DNA of 7,178 nucleotides from an uncultured Flavobacteriales bacterium. GTDB lineage: Bacteria; Bacteroidota; Bacteroidia; Flavobacteriales_D; Sanyastnellaceae. Both the position numbers and the translations under genes were made by a program. Shown here piece after piece: positions 1 to 5,898 of this stretch. The stretch covers positions 1 through 7,178 of the forward strand of contig CALJKR010000016.1 in the NCBI GenBank assembly GCA_937974555.1. The letters are read 5' to 3'. The notes under the pieces were generated by a model. That model was given only the letters and a program-made list of their open reading frames with translations. It did not search any database and was not told the origin of the DNA. Within the stretch, counting starts at the first letter, position 1. Every line of letters begins with the position of its first letter.

Positions 1-1328
1 TAGTAGGTTGTACGGACGTTACCGCTTGTAACTACGATGCTACCGCAACCGACAACGGAAACTGTACTTATCCAGCTGAATCTTACTTGACATGTGCAGG
101 TACTTGTATCAACGATACCGATGCAGATGGGGTTTGTAATGAATTGGAAGTAGTAGGTTGTACGGACGTTACCGCTTGTAACTACGATGCTACCGCAACC
201 GACAATGGAAACTGTACTTATCCAGCAGAATCATACTTGACATGTGCAGGTACTTGTATCAACGATACCGATGCAGATGGGGTATGTAATGAATTGGAAG
301 TAGTGGGATGTACGGACGTTACCGCTTGTAACTACGATGCTACCGCAACCGACAATGGAAACTGTACTTATCCAGCAGAATCATACTTGACATGTGCAGG
401 TACTTGTATCAACGATACCGATGCAGATGGGGTATGTAACGAATTGGAAGTTGTAGGTTGTACCGATGTTACCGCTTGTAACTATGATGTGAATGCAACA
501 GATGACAATGGATCATGTATCCTGCCTTCAGTAGAGGTTTGTAACGACTTGGATGACGATTGTGATGGTGAAGTGGATGAGTTTGTTACCAACGTATATT
601 ATGTAGATGCCGATAATGATGGTTTCGGTTCAGTTGCAGAAGTGGTGTACGCATGTACTGTTCCAACAGGATATGTTGCCAATGGTGAAGACTGTGATGA
701 TACCATGGTGATGTATGAAGATTTGGATGCCGATGGATTTGGAACCACAACCATTGCGGCATGTGGCGCAACAAACAACACCGATTGTGATGATGCCAAT
801 GCAAGCATCAATGCTGCTGCTGTTGAGACATGCAATGACATTGATGATGATTGTAATGGTGTAATAGACAATGATGTTGTATTTACCACTTACTATGTAG
901 ATGCTGATGCCGATGGATATGGTTCAACTACTGAGATGATCTCATGTGTAGATCCTGGTGCTGGTTATGCATTGACCAATGATGATTGTGATGACACCAG
1001 TGCTGCGGTAAATCCACAAGCAGTTGAAGTTGCAGACAATGGCATTGATGACAACTGTGATGGTGTTGAATTGGGATTAAATGAAAACAGCACGGCTATG
1101 TTCGTAGCTTTCCCTAACCCAGTGATGGACCAGTTGACAGTGAAGCTAGCAGCCAATACCAACGGAAACCTTATGTTGTTCAATGCGCAAGGCGCATTGG
1201 TCATGAATGTTCAATTGGCACAACAATCACAAATCACTTTGGATTTGAGCGAATTGGCAACGGGTGTTTACACTTTGATGGTCCAAGACCAAGCCGGTGT
1301 AAAGAGCTTACCAGTTGTGAAGTTGTAA
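1..1328 (+). CDS. Secreted T9SS-sorted repeat protein with Cys-rich GCTD/ACNYD repeats and MopE-like modules (5' end missing)
   Basis: The reading frame is open from base 3 to TAA at 1326-1328, so the true start is upstream of the window. An apparent start at 87 is only a TTG leucine codon inside a repeat. Three near-identical 50-residue units (6-455) carry six Cys each and the motifs GCTDVTACNYDATATDNGNC and NDTDADGVCNELEVV; a diverged partial fourth follows (456-530). Next come acidic MopE-type modules (about 531-1085) with CNDLDDDCDG, YYVDADNDGFG, CNDIDDDCNG and DNGIDDNCDG, which resemble calcium or metal-binding Asp-rich loops. The end (about 1098-1325) fits a type A T9SS sorting domain: FPNPVMDQLTV, LFNAQG, LDLSELATGVYTLMV and a final VVKL. 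In the family the tail is recognised by the type IX system and removed as the protein is exported and anchored or released. A large extracellular or surface protein, possibly adhesive, is inferred. The module assignment is strong; the biological role is unknown. Confidence 0.93.
   Translation, partial: VGCTDVTACNYDATATDNGNCTYPAESYLTCAGTCINDTDADGVCNELEVVGCTDVTACNYDATATDNGNCTYPAESYLTCAGTCINDTDADGVCNELEVVGCTDVTACNYDATATDNGNCTYPAESYLTCAGTCINDTDADGVCNELEVVGCTDVTACNYDVNATDDNGSCILPSVEVCNDLDDDCDGEVDEFVTNVYYVDADNDGFGSVAEVVYACTVPTGYVANGEDCDDTMVMYEDLDADGFGTTTIAACGATNNTDCDDANASINAAAVETCNDIDDDCNGVIDNDVVFTTYYVDADADGYGSTTEMISCVDPGAGYALTNDDCDDTSAAVNPQAVEVADNGIDDNCDGVELGLNENSTAMFVAFPNPVMDQLTVKLAANTNGNLMLFNAQGALVMNVQLAQQSQITLDLSELATGVYTLMVQDQAGVKSLPVVKL
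6..530 (+). repeat. 150-bp in-frame tandem repeats (3 full copies plus a diverged partial fourth)
   Basis: Copies lie at 6-155, 156-305 and 306-455; a diverged start of a fourth copy runs to about 530, where the MopE-like region begins. Copies 1 and 2 differ at about four positions in 150, mostly third codon positions (for example GAAAAC-type changes such as AAC to AAT and GCT to GCA). The array continues off the left edge, so the copy number is unknown. Each unit encodes 50 residues with six cysteines. Confidence 0.95.
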
Positions 1329-1345
1329 AAGACAATAACAAAATG

Positions 1346-1373
1346 AAAACCCCAGCAATTGCTGGGGTTTTTT
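1346..1373. terminator. Bidirectional rho-independent terminator
   Basis: A perfect stem CCCCAGC-AATT-GCTGGGG (1350-1367) is flanked by AAAA on the left and TTTTTT on the right, so it reads as stem plus U-tract on both strands. It sits 17 bases after the stop of the + strand repeat protein and 20 bases beyond the stop of the converging - strand VOC gene, and probably ends both transcripts. Confidence 0.93.
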
Positions 1374-1393
1374 GTTATCAAATGATTGGGATG

Positions 1394-1795
1394 TTATCCT
1401 GGAAATTTTGAAACATCCATGAAGAACAATTCCCAAGTATGTCCATCAAAATCTTCAATGGAACGCTGTACCATAAAACCATAGTCTTTCATTTCGGATG
1501 GTTCGATGCCTCCAGCAGCTAATCCGGCTGTCATCTTTTCATGGATTTCTTCTACGCTTGCCAAGGACAAGGAAAGTAGCGCTGCAATGTTGTTTTTGGT
1601 ATCTGCAATGGGCTTCTGTGTGAATGAAGAAAATTTATCAGCGGTCATAATCATCAAATAGATATGCTCACTCCAAACCATGCATTTGGCGGTGTCATCA
1701 GAAAATTGAGGATTATTGGTAAAACCCAATGCGGTATAAAACGCCATGGATTTTTGAAGGTCGCTCACGACCAAGTTGACGAAAATTTGTCTCAT
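1394..1795 (-). CDS. VOC family (glyoxalase/bleomycin-resistance fold) protein, COG3607-like
   Basis: A 133-residue protein beginning MRQIFVNLVVSDLQKSMAFY, the typical start of small stand-alone VOC proteins. I chose the ATG at 1795; a six-residue extension to a TTG at 1813 is not conserved in the family as I know it. The C-terminal motif DFDGHTWELFFMD matches the family signature in which the Glu of WEL is a usual metal ligand. The FYTALGF segment near residue 20 is the other conserved landmark. Members of this fold include lyases, dioxygenases and drug-binding resistance proteins, so substrate cannot be assigned. It is the last gene of a - strand run, 65 bases after the DUF1905 gene, and ends at a shared terminator. 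A separate promoter in that gap is possible but I see no clear one. Confidence 0.88.
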   Translation of the reverse strand: MRQIFVNLVVSDLQKSMAFYTALGFTNNPQFSDDTAKCMVWSEHIYLMIMTADKFSSFTQKPIADTKNNIAALLSLSLASVEEIHEKMTAGLAAGGIEPSEMKDYGFMVQRSIEDFDGHTWELFFMDVSKFPG

Positions 1796-1860
1796 GTATT
1801 GGTTATTTGTCAACGAAAGTAATATGCTTCACATCTGAAATGCGATGAATGGCCAAAATT

Positions 1861-2163
1861 TTAAATCAACAATCGAATGGATAATGAAGCGCCGACGAGA
1901 AGATTCTTCTTTTTTCTAATTTCACTTTTTATGGGCAAAAGATAACGGTTGTTTTTGGTGTCAAACCAAATGGCAGTATCCCAAGTAAGCCCATCAATCG
2001 TGGCTTGTACAGGGAGTCTTCCCCAGCCTTCCTCTTCATTTTGAAAATTTTCTCTAATCTCTTTTGAAAGTGGAATGGGCATTGAAACAAAATGCCAACC
2101 ACTGGTTCCTCCTGCTTTCCAGAGGTCTGCATCAAATTCAAATGGAACCGTGAATTTCACCAT
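1861..2163 (-). CDS. DUF1905 domain protein
   Basis: A 100-residue protein (MVKFTVPFEFDADLWKAGGT...). The order of conserved elements fits DUF1905: a beta strand with an acidic DADLWK segment, GWHFVSMP, a helix with SKEIREN, GRLPVQATIDGLTWDTAIW, then YLLPIKSEIRKKKNLLVGASLSIRL. This family is often fused to a YdeI/OmpD-associated domain; here it stands alone. Its function is not established. The start could be ATG at 2163 or the GTG immediately before it at 2166. AAAGG precedes both but is closer than an ideal Shine-Dalgarno, so the choice is not settled. It follows the lipoprotein gene by about 12 bases, which suggests co-transcription. Confidence 0.85.
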   Translation of the reverse strand: MVKFTVPFEFDADLWKAGGTSGWHFVSMPIPLSKEIRENFQNEEEGWGRLPVQATIDGLTWDTAIWFDTKNNRYLLPIKSEIRKKKNLLVGASLSIRLLI

Positions 2164-2175
2164 CACCTTTATTGA

Positions 2176-3039
2176 TTATTCGTAGTTGGGAAATATTTTT
2201 TTCTCTTTGGTTTTGGAGACAACCTTGTCCTTTTTGTCATCAATCACCAACGTTACTGATTTTACAACGGTGCAGCCATTGGTGTTTTTGCAATCTCCGC
2301 GATTGGTATGCTCGGTTTTGACCGAGTGCACGGTCCAAGTTCTTTCCTTTTCGTCAAATGAAATAGCAGGCGGCGAAACCCAGTATTCTGTCCAATAGGC
2401 ATGGTGACGCTTTGCTTTTCGAATGACTTGCGTTGAATCAATTATTGGGGAATCACTGTTTTGAAAGGGCAGATATGGATTTTTGATTTGAGTGAAATTT
2501 TGAAGCAGTGCAGGATTCAAAACATAGAACGCTGCAAATCTTGTATAACTGCCTTGTGACATGTTCACCAAGGTGTCATTGCGAAGTTGAAAAGCTTCGG
2601 TCATATAATGACTGGGTGTTACAAAGAAGTTCCACCAAGGGGTGTCCCAATATTCAAACCGTTCTAGCTTATATACCTGATTCGCTTGATCAAAATAGTA
2701 ATAGTAGGACACCTCATTTTGCAGGTATTGCAAATAGGTATCATTTTGCATTGACAGTAGGGAAGGATGAGCTACAGGAGAAAAGCCCAATTGAATGGTT
2801 TGGTTGGGATTGAATTTGATGAGTAATGGTTTGTTCTCAATTGAAGTTACGCGAGCGACAAAAGTCCCAGAGGGCAATTGGTTGTCAGTTTGTATAACAT
2901 TTTTTTCTTGGGTGCTCCTAAAATATTTGGCTTTGTTCTTTACCCAAGTTGCTGGTGGTCGGCAACCGTGAATAAGAAGAATGGTTGCGATTATTGCAAT
3001 CGAAGAAAACAGTCGCTTGATATCCATCGAGATAGGCAT
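2176..3039 (-). CDS. Unknown lipoprotein, aromatic-rich
   Basis: A 287-residue protein with an N-terminal signal: positive MDIKRLF, a hydrophobic stretch of about 14 residues (SSIAIIATILLIHG) and Cys26 in the context LIHGC, a plausible lipobox. It is therefore probably lipidated and attached to a membrane facing the periplasm or surface. The mature part is rich in Tyr, Phe and Trp (YYYYFDQANQVY, FEYWDTPWWNFF) and holds a Cys pair in GDCKNTNGC near residue 250, which could form a disulfide. The end is Lys-rich. I do not recognise a domain. ATG at 3039 lies six bases after the stop of the GyrI-like gene; an alternative ATG at 3027 gives a tighter signal peptide (MDIKRLF...) and could be the real start. 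Its position inside the run suggests co-expression with small soluble proteins, but no shared pathway is evident. Confidence 0.82.
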   Translation of the reverse strand: MPISMDIKRLFSSIAIIATILLIHGCRPPATWVKNKAKYFRSTQEKNVIQTDNQLPSGTFVARVTSIENKPLLIKFNPNQTIQLGFSPVAHPSLLSMQNDTYLQYLQNEVSYYYYFDQANQVYKLERFEYWDTPWWNFFVTPSHYMTEAFQLRNDTLVNMSQGSYTRFAAFYVLNPALLQNFTQIKNPYLPFQNSDSPIIDSTQVIRKAKRHHAYWTEYWVSPPAISFDEKERTWTVHSVKTEHTNRGDCKNTNGCTVVKSVTLVIDDKKDKVVSKTKEKKIFPNYE

Positions 3040-3045
3040 GTGTAA

Positions 3046-3525
3046 TTACTTTTTTCGAATGGGAATCCAGATATCCTCTTCAGACAGCGGATCGTTGTTT
3101 TTGTATTTCTCACCCAGTATTTCAAAATGTGGACGATCATCGAGCCGATATTCGGATTGGGGCAGCCAGACGTTGTAGATATATTGGAATATCGATGAAT
3201 CGGTATTTAAACCTTGGTAATGGAAAACAGCATACAGGCCTGAAGGCAAATCAAAGCTTTCCATTTGATCGGGGATACAATTGAAATCAGTCACCTCCAC
3301 CAAAGCCCATCTTTGAAAATTGCGGGAAGGTGAAAACGATTCGAAATAATCACTGGGATAGACTGCGAGCGAAACGAGTTCAGCATTGACGTTGTTTTTA
3401 ATTTCAACGCGTCTTGGACCAAAGGCTCCCCAAAGTTCGCCAATGTTGAAGTTGACCAAGCTCATGGTTTTTTGTAACCCGATCAATTTTTTGGCGGGTA
3501 TGGACGTAATGATGGGTTGAATCAT
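3046..3525 (-). CDS. GyrI-like / AraC-type effector-binding domain protein
   Basis: A 159-residue stand-alone protein. The start KKLIGLQKTMSL..., central ELWGAFGPRRVEI and LVSLAVYPSDYF, the strand-turn LPSGLYAVFHYQG, and the C-terminal YNVWLPQSEYRLDDRPHFEI...EEDIWIPI are the usual order of landmarks in the GyrI-like (SOUL-fold, small-molecule-binding) domain. In other proteins this domain is the ligand-binding half of AraC- or MerR-type regulators such as Rob and BmrR. Here there is no DNA-binding part, so it is not a regulator by itself; it may bind or modify a hydrophobic ligand. Some stand-alone members are reported as hydrolases, but that is not testable here. ATG at 3525 is four bases after the stop of the SRPBCC gene, strongly suggesting one transcript. 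Confidence 0.87.
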   Translation of the reverse strand: MIQPIITSIPAKKLIGLQKTMSLVNFNIGELWGAFGPRRVEIKNNVNAELVSLAVYPSDYFESFSPSRNFQRWALVEVTDFNCIPDQMESFDLPSGLYAVFHYQGLNTDSSIFQYIYNVWLPQSEYRLDDRPHFEILGEKYKNNDPLSEEDIWIPIRKK

Positions 3526-3529
3526 TCGT

Positions 3530-3994
3530 TTATTGTTTTTCGCAAATCTCTTTCAACTTGGCCAAAGCCAATGGAAAAGCCTCGTTCATGTAATCCGCAA
3601 AATCCTCGTTGCTATCCAAATCAACATTCACCGTGGTTACGCCGTTGTTTTCCGAGAACGAATAATTTTCAAAGCCATTGGCCCATTTTTCGACATCGGG
3701 ACCGTCAAAGACTTCGACGCCATTCTGGTAAAGCCCTTTGTGTTGAATGGAGACAAACTCATTGGGCTTGTTCTCTGCAATGTAAGAGACCATGCCGCCT
3801 TTTGCACCATTTTCGTCAACACCAATAAACAATATCTTACTGTCTTTTTCCCACGATCCTTCGTAGGTGGAGGTAGGATTGAAAAGTGCGGTCCAACATT
3901 CGTAGTTGGACAAATCCGAAAGTCCTAGCATCTTGTCATAAACAACAGCCGCAGGTGATTGTATCGAAATAGAGAAGTGTAGTTTTGTTTTCAT
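3530..3994 (-). CDS. SRPBCC (START/AHSA1-like) family protein
   Basis: A 154-residue protein beginning MKTKLHFSISIQSPAAVVYDKMLG, the typical first strand and helix of the helix-grip fold, followed by YECWTALFNPTSTYEGSWEKDSKILF, VSYIAENKPNEFVSIQHKG and a final amphipathic helix (FADYMNEAFPLALAKLKEICEK). Such proteins form a deep hydrophobic cavity and bind lipids, polyketides or other ligands; the ligand is unknown. It is the first gene of the five-gene - strand run, so a promoter is expected in the 92-base gap at 3995-4086. That gap is AT-rich and I could not pick out a convincing Bacteroidota TTTG/TAnnTTTG pair. ATG at 3994 has no Shine-Dalgarno, as is common in this phylum. Confidence 0.88.
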   Translation of the reverse strand: MKTKLHFSISIQSPAAVVYDKMLGLSDLSNYECWTALFNPTSTYEGSWEKDSKILFIGVDENGAKGGMVSYIAENKPNEFVSIQHKGLYQNGVEVFDGPDVEKWANGFENYSFSENNGVTTVNVDLDSNEDFADYMNEAFPLALAKLKEICEKQ

Positions 3995-4086
3995 TTCAAT
4001 GAAAATTTATTAATTGGTTAATGGAAAGTAAGTTGCGATTTTTCACTTCCTATTCTTTGCGAGGCAATTTTTTAAAAATACCTGAA

Positions 4087-4455
4087 TTATCCGGGAGTGG
4101 TTTCTTGTCCAAATGGAATCAAATAGCCATTATTATCAAGTAATGCAAATTCATGCATTCCGTATTCGAAATGTTCCAAGGGATAAGCCAATTGAACTGT
4201 GTCTCTCAATTGGTTCCAAATGCTCACAACGCCATTGGTTTTAAAGTAAAAAGATCCAGTGAAATGGGATTGGGTAAAAGGAATATGCTCATTGGGTTTG
4301 GAAAACATGAGTTCAATACCGTCCTTTTCCAAAGACGCCCAGCCCCAATCAAAATTGACTTCGTTGCATGTAAACCCCAGTAAGTTGACGTAAAATTGTA
4401 TTGTCCCTTCTAAATCCGTGGTGTACAACATCGGGGTTAACTTTTGAAATCGCAT
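4087..4455 (-). CDS. VOC family (bleomycin-resistance/glyoxalase fold) protein
   Basis: A 122-residue protein starting MRFQKLTPMLYTTDLEGTI, with FYVNLLGF, DWGWASLEKDGIELMF, PNEHIPF, FTGSFYF and the ending YGMHEFALLDNNGYLIPFGQE. These are the landmarks of a well-populated small VOC subfamily. I placed the start at ATG 4455; extension to a TTG at 4497 would overlap the preceding zinc-ribbon gene. The fold usually dimerises and binds a metal or a small ligand in a cleft; here the Glu of FGQE is the likeliest metal ligand. Sixteen bases separate it from the zinc-ribbon stop, so the two form a probable operon. It is not closely similar to the VOC protein at 1394-1795, so the pair is not a recent duplication. 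Substrate unknown. Confidence 0.88.
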   Translation of the reverse strand: MRFQKLTPMLYTTDLEGTIQFYVNLLGFTCNEVNFDWGWASLEKDGIELMFSKPNEHIPFTQSHFTGSFYFKTNGVVSIWNQLRDTVQLAYPLEHFEYGMHEFALLDNNGYLIPFGQETTPG

Positions 4456-4471
4456 GTGTAAAATTGAAAAA

Positions 4472-4741
4472 TTAATTTTTATTTTTCCAACGTTCAAGTC
4501 GCTTCATCCCACGGGTGAAAAGCCAAGAGATGAATCGCGAGTGACCACCTTCGATCATTTTATTTTTACAAAAATCTTGAAAGGCATGCACATCATTTCC
4601 TTTCCAAATGAATTCTCCATTTTCAAAGCAATAAGAGCAGTACAGGTTACTGATGGATTGATCAGCGTTGGTTCCTCCACCTTTTTCATCTCGTTTTAGT
4701 GGCATCCCACACGATTGGCAAATTTTGTTCGCAGTGTTCAT
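4472..4741 (-). CDS. Small zinc-ribbon protein
   Basis: An 89-residue protein beginning MNTANKICQSCGMPLKRDEKGGG. Four cysteines at residues 8, 11, 35 and 38 (CQSC...CSYC) form a treble-clef or ribbon-like Zn site, in line with the 'putative zinc ribbon' family (PF12674-type: CxxCGMP, then a YCxxC knuckle). The remainder is basic at the C terminus (RGMKRLERWKNKN). A longer frame runs to 4831, but that extension translates a low-complexity pyrimidine-rich tract and has no conserved character, so the ATG at 4741 is preferred. The role is unknown; such proteins are often encoded next to VOC or SRPBCC genes in Bacteroidota. First gene of a two-gene unit with the VOC gene. Confidence 0.87.
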   Translation of the reverse strand: MNTANKICQSCGMPLKRDEKGGGTNADQSISNLYCSYCFENGEFIWKGNDVHAFQDFCKNKMIEGGHSRFISWLFTRGMKRLERWKNKN

Positions 4742-4840
4742 ACGGAGATGAAGGTACGAAGAAAAGGGGATGAAGGGATGAAGGGATGAAGAGAGTAAGA
4801 GTGAGAAACAGAAACAGAAAGAGAAACACAAAGAGTATTG
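4742..4840 (+). repeat. Purine-rich tract with three GGGATGAA tandem repeats
   Basis: The + strand is almost all A and G over about 95 bases. It includes three perfect 8-bp copies of GGGATGAA (4767-4790), followed by AGAAACA-like short repeats (about 4804-4828). It lies directly upstream of the zinc-ribbon start on the other strand and holds no gene. It may be a slippage-prone simple repeat within the promoter region of that unit. Confidence 0.75.
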
Positions 4841-4847
4841 TTCATCA

Positions 4848-4920
4848 GCCCCAGCGGGGCGTTATAACACCAGCTAGGTGTAGAGGGTTGATATCACCAA
4901 CCCTGTAGGGGTGGTATAAT
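4848..4920. repeat. REP-like palindromic element
   Basis: A dense run of small hairpins: GCCCC-AGC-GGGGC (4848-4860), ACACC-AGCTA-GGTGT (4867-4881), AGGGTTG-loop-CAACCCT (4884-4904) and ACCCT-GTA-GGGGT (4900-4912). The outer ends GTTATAACACC (4861-4871) and GGTGGTATAAT (4910-4920) are complementary at 9 of 11 bases. It resembles short dispersed intergenic palindromes seen in Bacteroidota genomes, but copy number cannot be seen here. Its right end coincides with the expected core of the first attC-like palindrome. Confidence 0.7.
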
Positions 4921-5054
4921 GTACGGCAATTTCGGACTTTGCGTTCGGGCGGGTTTCGGATCACAAGGTTTCAATTTATTACTAATGTTCATTAGAAGCA
5001 CAATGCTTCAAATTTACACGTCAGCCAGCCTGACGCAAAACCCGTGTTAGCGGT
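4913..5054 (-). repeat. attC-like imperfect palindrome C (distal end of array)
   Basis: Read on the - strand: core CGCTAAC (complement of 5046-5052), an inner arm, a variable centre, the opposite arm and a degenerate core ATTATACC (4920 to 4913). Arms on the + strand are 4933-4948 and 5029-5044, complementary at 12 of 16. The box TGC-NNN-AC-RTTA before the degenerate core matches the other two sites. The centre contains TAGAAGCACAATGCTT (4993-5008), shared at 15 of 16 with palindrome A. Its weaker symmetry fits an array terminus or decay. Confidence 0.65.
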
Positions 5055-5062
5055 TCGTGCTA

Positions 5063-5722
5063 CTATTCTCCCCATCTCTGCATGATATTTTTGTTCCACA
5101 TTTTTTTTGCAAACTCTAAAAACTCTTTTGGTCCGTCAGCAAATGCTTTGTCGAATTTATATTCGCCGCCGTAAAACTCTTTGTCCGAAACCTGCACTTT
5201 GTTTTGTCCTCTAATTGCATATTTCTGTTGGCCTTGATACATGATTATTTTCATATCGCAAGGACTTACGTCTCCGTGGCAAACGGTCTTATACATTAGC
5301 CACACCTCTGCAACTCCGTCATTGTTCAGGTCAGTTACTTGAAAAGTGTTTTTTATGAAATTCGCTTCAATGTCAACTGGACATTCTTTAATAAAGTCGT
5401 AAACCTGCCAAGTCAAATAGGTGCTGTCATTGCCCACAATGAAGTGGTAAGCGTAAAGTGCCGCATCTCTGTATTCGTCCGAAGGTGCTGTCTTGTTTAT
5501 TGTTTCCCCAGTTTCTGTTGTCAATACAATGTTGTCACCTGACTTGTCATTCCAACGAACAGCTGTTTTAATTTTTCCGGTAAACTTTATTCCTTTCGGA
5601 AGTTTGTTTATGTCAAGGTTGGTCGTAGTAATTTGTCCTTGTACGCAAGCAGTCATGGAGCACAAAAGTGTTAGGAAGTAAAGTCCCGTTTTATATATTT
5701 TGCTCTTTTGTTGCATTGTCAT
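5063..5722 (-). CDS. M949_RS01915-type surface polysaccharide biosynthesis family lipoprotein
   Basis: A 219-residue protein. An N-terminal basic region, hydrophobic stretch (YFLTLLCSMTA) and Cys26 in SMTAC suggest a lipoprotein signal, although the lipobox is not ideal. The mature region has GIKFTGKIKTAVRWND, NIVLTTETGE, AALYAYHFI, CPVDIEANFIKNTFQVTDLNNDGVAEVWLMYKTVCHGDVSP and MKIIMYQGQQKYAIRGQNKV. This pattern matches from memory the Bacteroidota family named after Riemerella locus M949_RS01915, which has been linked to surface polysaccharide; the enzymatic role is not defined and the name should be taken as a family label. DLNNDGVAE (131-139) resembles a calcium-binding Dx[DN]xDG loop. Cys114, Cys148 and Cys155 may be structural. 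ATG 5722 overlaps the stop of a nine-codon upstream frame; a second ATG two codons later is possible. The aspartates are 13 GAC to 2 GAT, unlike the neighbouring genes to the left. Confidence 0.8.
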   Translation of the reverse strand: MTMQQKSKIYKTGLYFLTLLCSMTACVQGQITTTNLDINKLPKGIKFTGKIKTAVRWNDKSGDNIVLTTETGETINKTAPSDEYRDAALYAYHFIVGNDSTYLTWQVYDFIKECPVDIEANFIKNTFQVTDLNNDGVAEVWLMYKTVCHGDVSPCDMKIIMYQGQQKYAIRGQNKVQVSDKEFYGGEYKFDKAFADGPKEFLEFAKKMWNKNIMQRWGE

Positions 5723-5743
5723 TTTAATATTTGCTTTGTCGTC
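5717..5743 (-). promoter_or_regulatory. Conserved cassette leader, copy 1
   Basis: On the - strand this reads GACGACAAAGCAAATATTAA followed by AATGACA and contains the start codon. It nearly matches the leader of the next unit at 6526-6550 (shared GACGACA, GCAA/ATAT and TTAAA-ATGACA parts), although the two genes are unrelated. A nine-codon frame, ATG at 5745 to TGA at 5719, overlaps the gene start as ATGA, an arrangement that can couple translation. Confidence 0.55.
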
Positions 5744-5751
5744 ATAGTATG

Positions 5752-5891
5752 ACCGCTAACGTTTTGCAGATTGGCGATGGGCGGGCTTTTCAGCACTGAA
5801 CTTTATTCGGAGCTGTGAACTTTCGGCTACCACAAAACTGTCAAGCGGAGACGGAACCCCGCCTATTGCCAAAGTGCTGTTATGTGTAGCC
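5752..5891 (-). repeat. attC-like imperfect palindrome B
   Basis: About 140 bp between the lipoprotein gene and the membrane-protein gene. On the + strand: ACCGCTAAC (5752-5760), arm 5766-5785, a roughly 70-base centre, arm 5858-5877 and GTTATGTG (5879-5886). The arms are complementary at 16 of 20, and two of the four mismatches are G-T pairs on the + strand. The outer cores (TAAC ... GTTA) match the R-type boxes of integron attC sites in placement, although the bases after GTTA do not follow the classic purine-rich consensus. Confidence 0.75.
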
Positions 5892-5898
5892 TTTCTTG

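Larger units (their letters stand above)
4920..5759 (-). mobile_element. Putative gene cassette 1 (lipoprotein)
   Basis: By analogy with integron cassettes, the unit runs on the - strand from just inside GTTAGCGGT (complement of 5752-5760) to the degenerate core at 4920. Its first core and the core at its own far end (5046-5054) are complementary at 9 of 9 bases. It carries one gene, oriented like the neighbouring units, with 38 bases from core to start codon and a stop 8 bases before the far core. Confidence 0.6.

Noticed and set aside
87..89. Start of the + strand repeat protein at base 87
   Set aside because: It is a TTG leucine codon inside a repeat unit, and the same residue recurs in the next units. 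The frame is open to the left edge.
3533..3928. A 131-codon + strand frame
   Set aside because: It lies fully antisense to the SRPBCC gene, whose protein sequence has clear family landmarks. The + frame has none.
4057..4073. TTGC-GAG-GCAA followed by a T run, terminator-like on the + strand
   Set aside because: The stem is only four base pairs and no + strand gene lies upstream. It does not work as a terminator on the - strand.
1394..4455. The two VOC genes as a recent duplication
   Set aside because: Apart from the fold-level motifs and a PG ending, their sequences differ throughout and belong to different VOC subfamilies.
4742..4831. A 30-residue N-terminal extension of the zinc-ribbon gene (MCFSFCFCFSLLLSSS...)
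   Set aside because: It is the translation of the low-complexity purine/pyrimidine tract. Its signal-peptide look comes from C/T-rich codons, and the ATG at 4741 starts directly at the expected CxxC domain.
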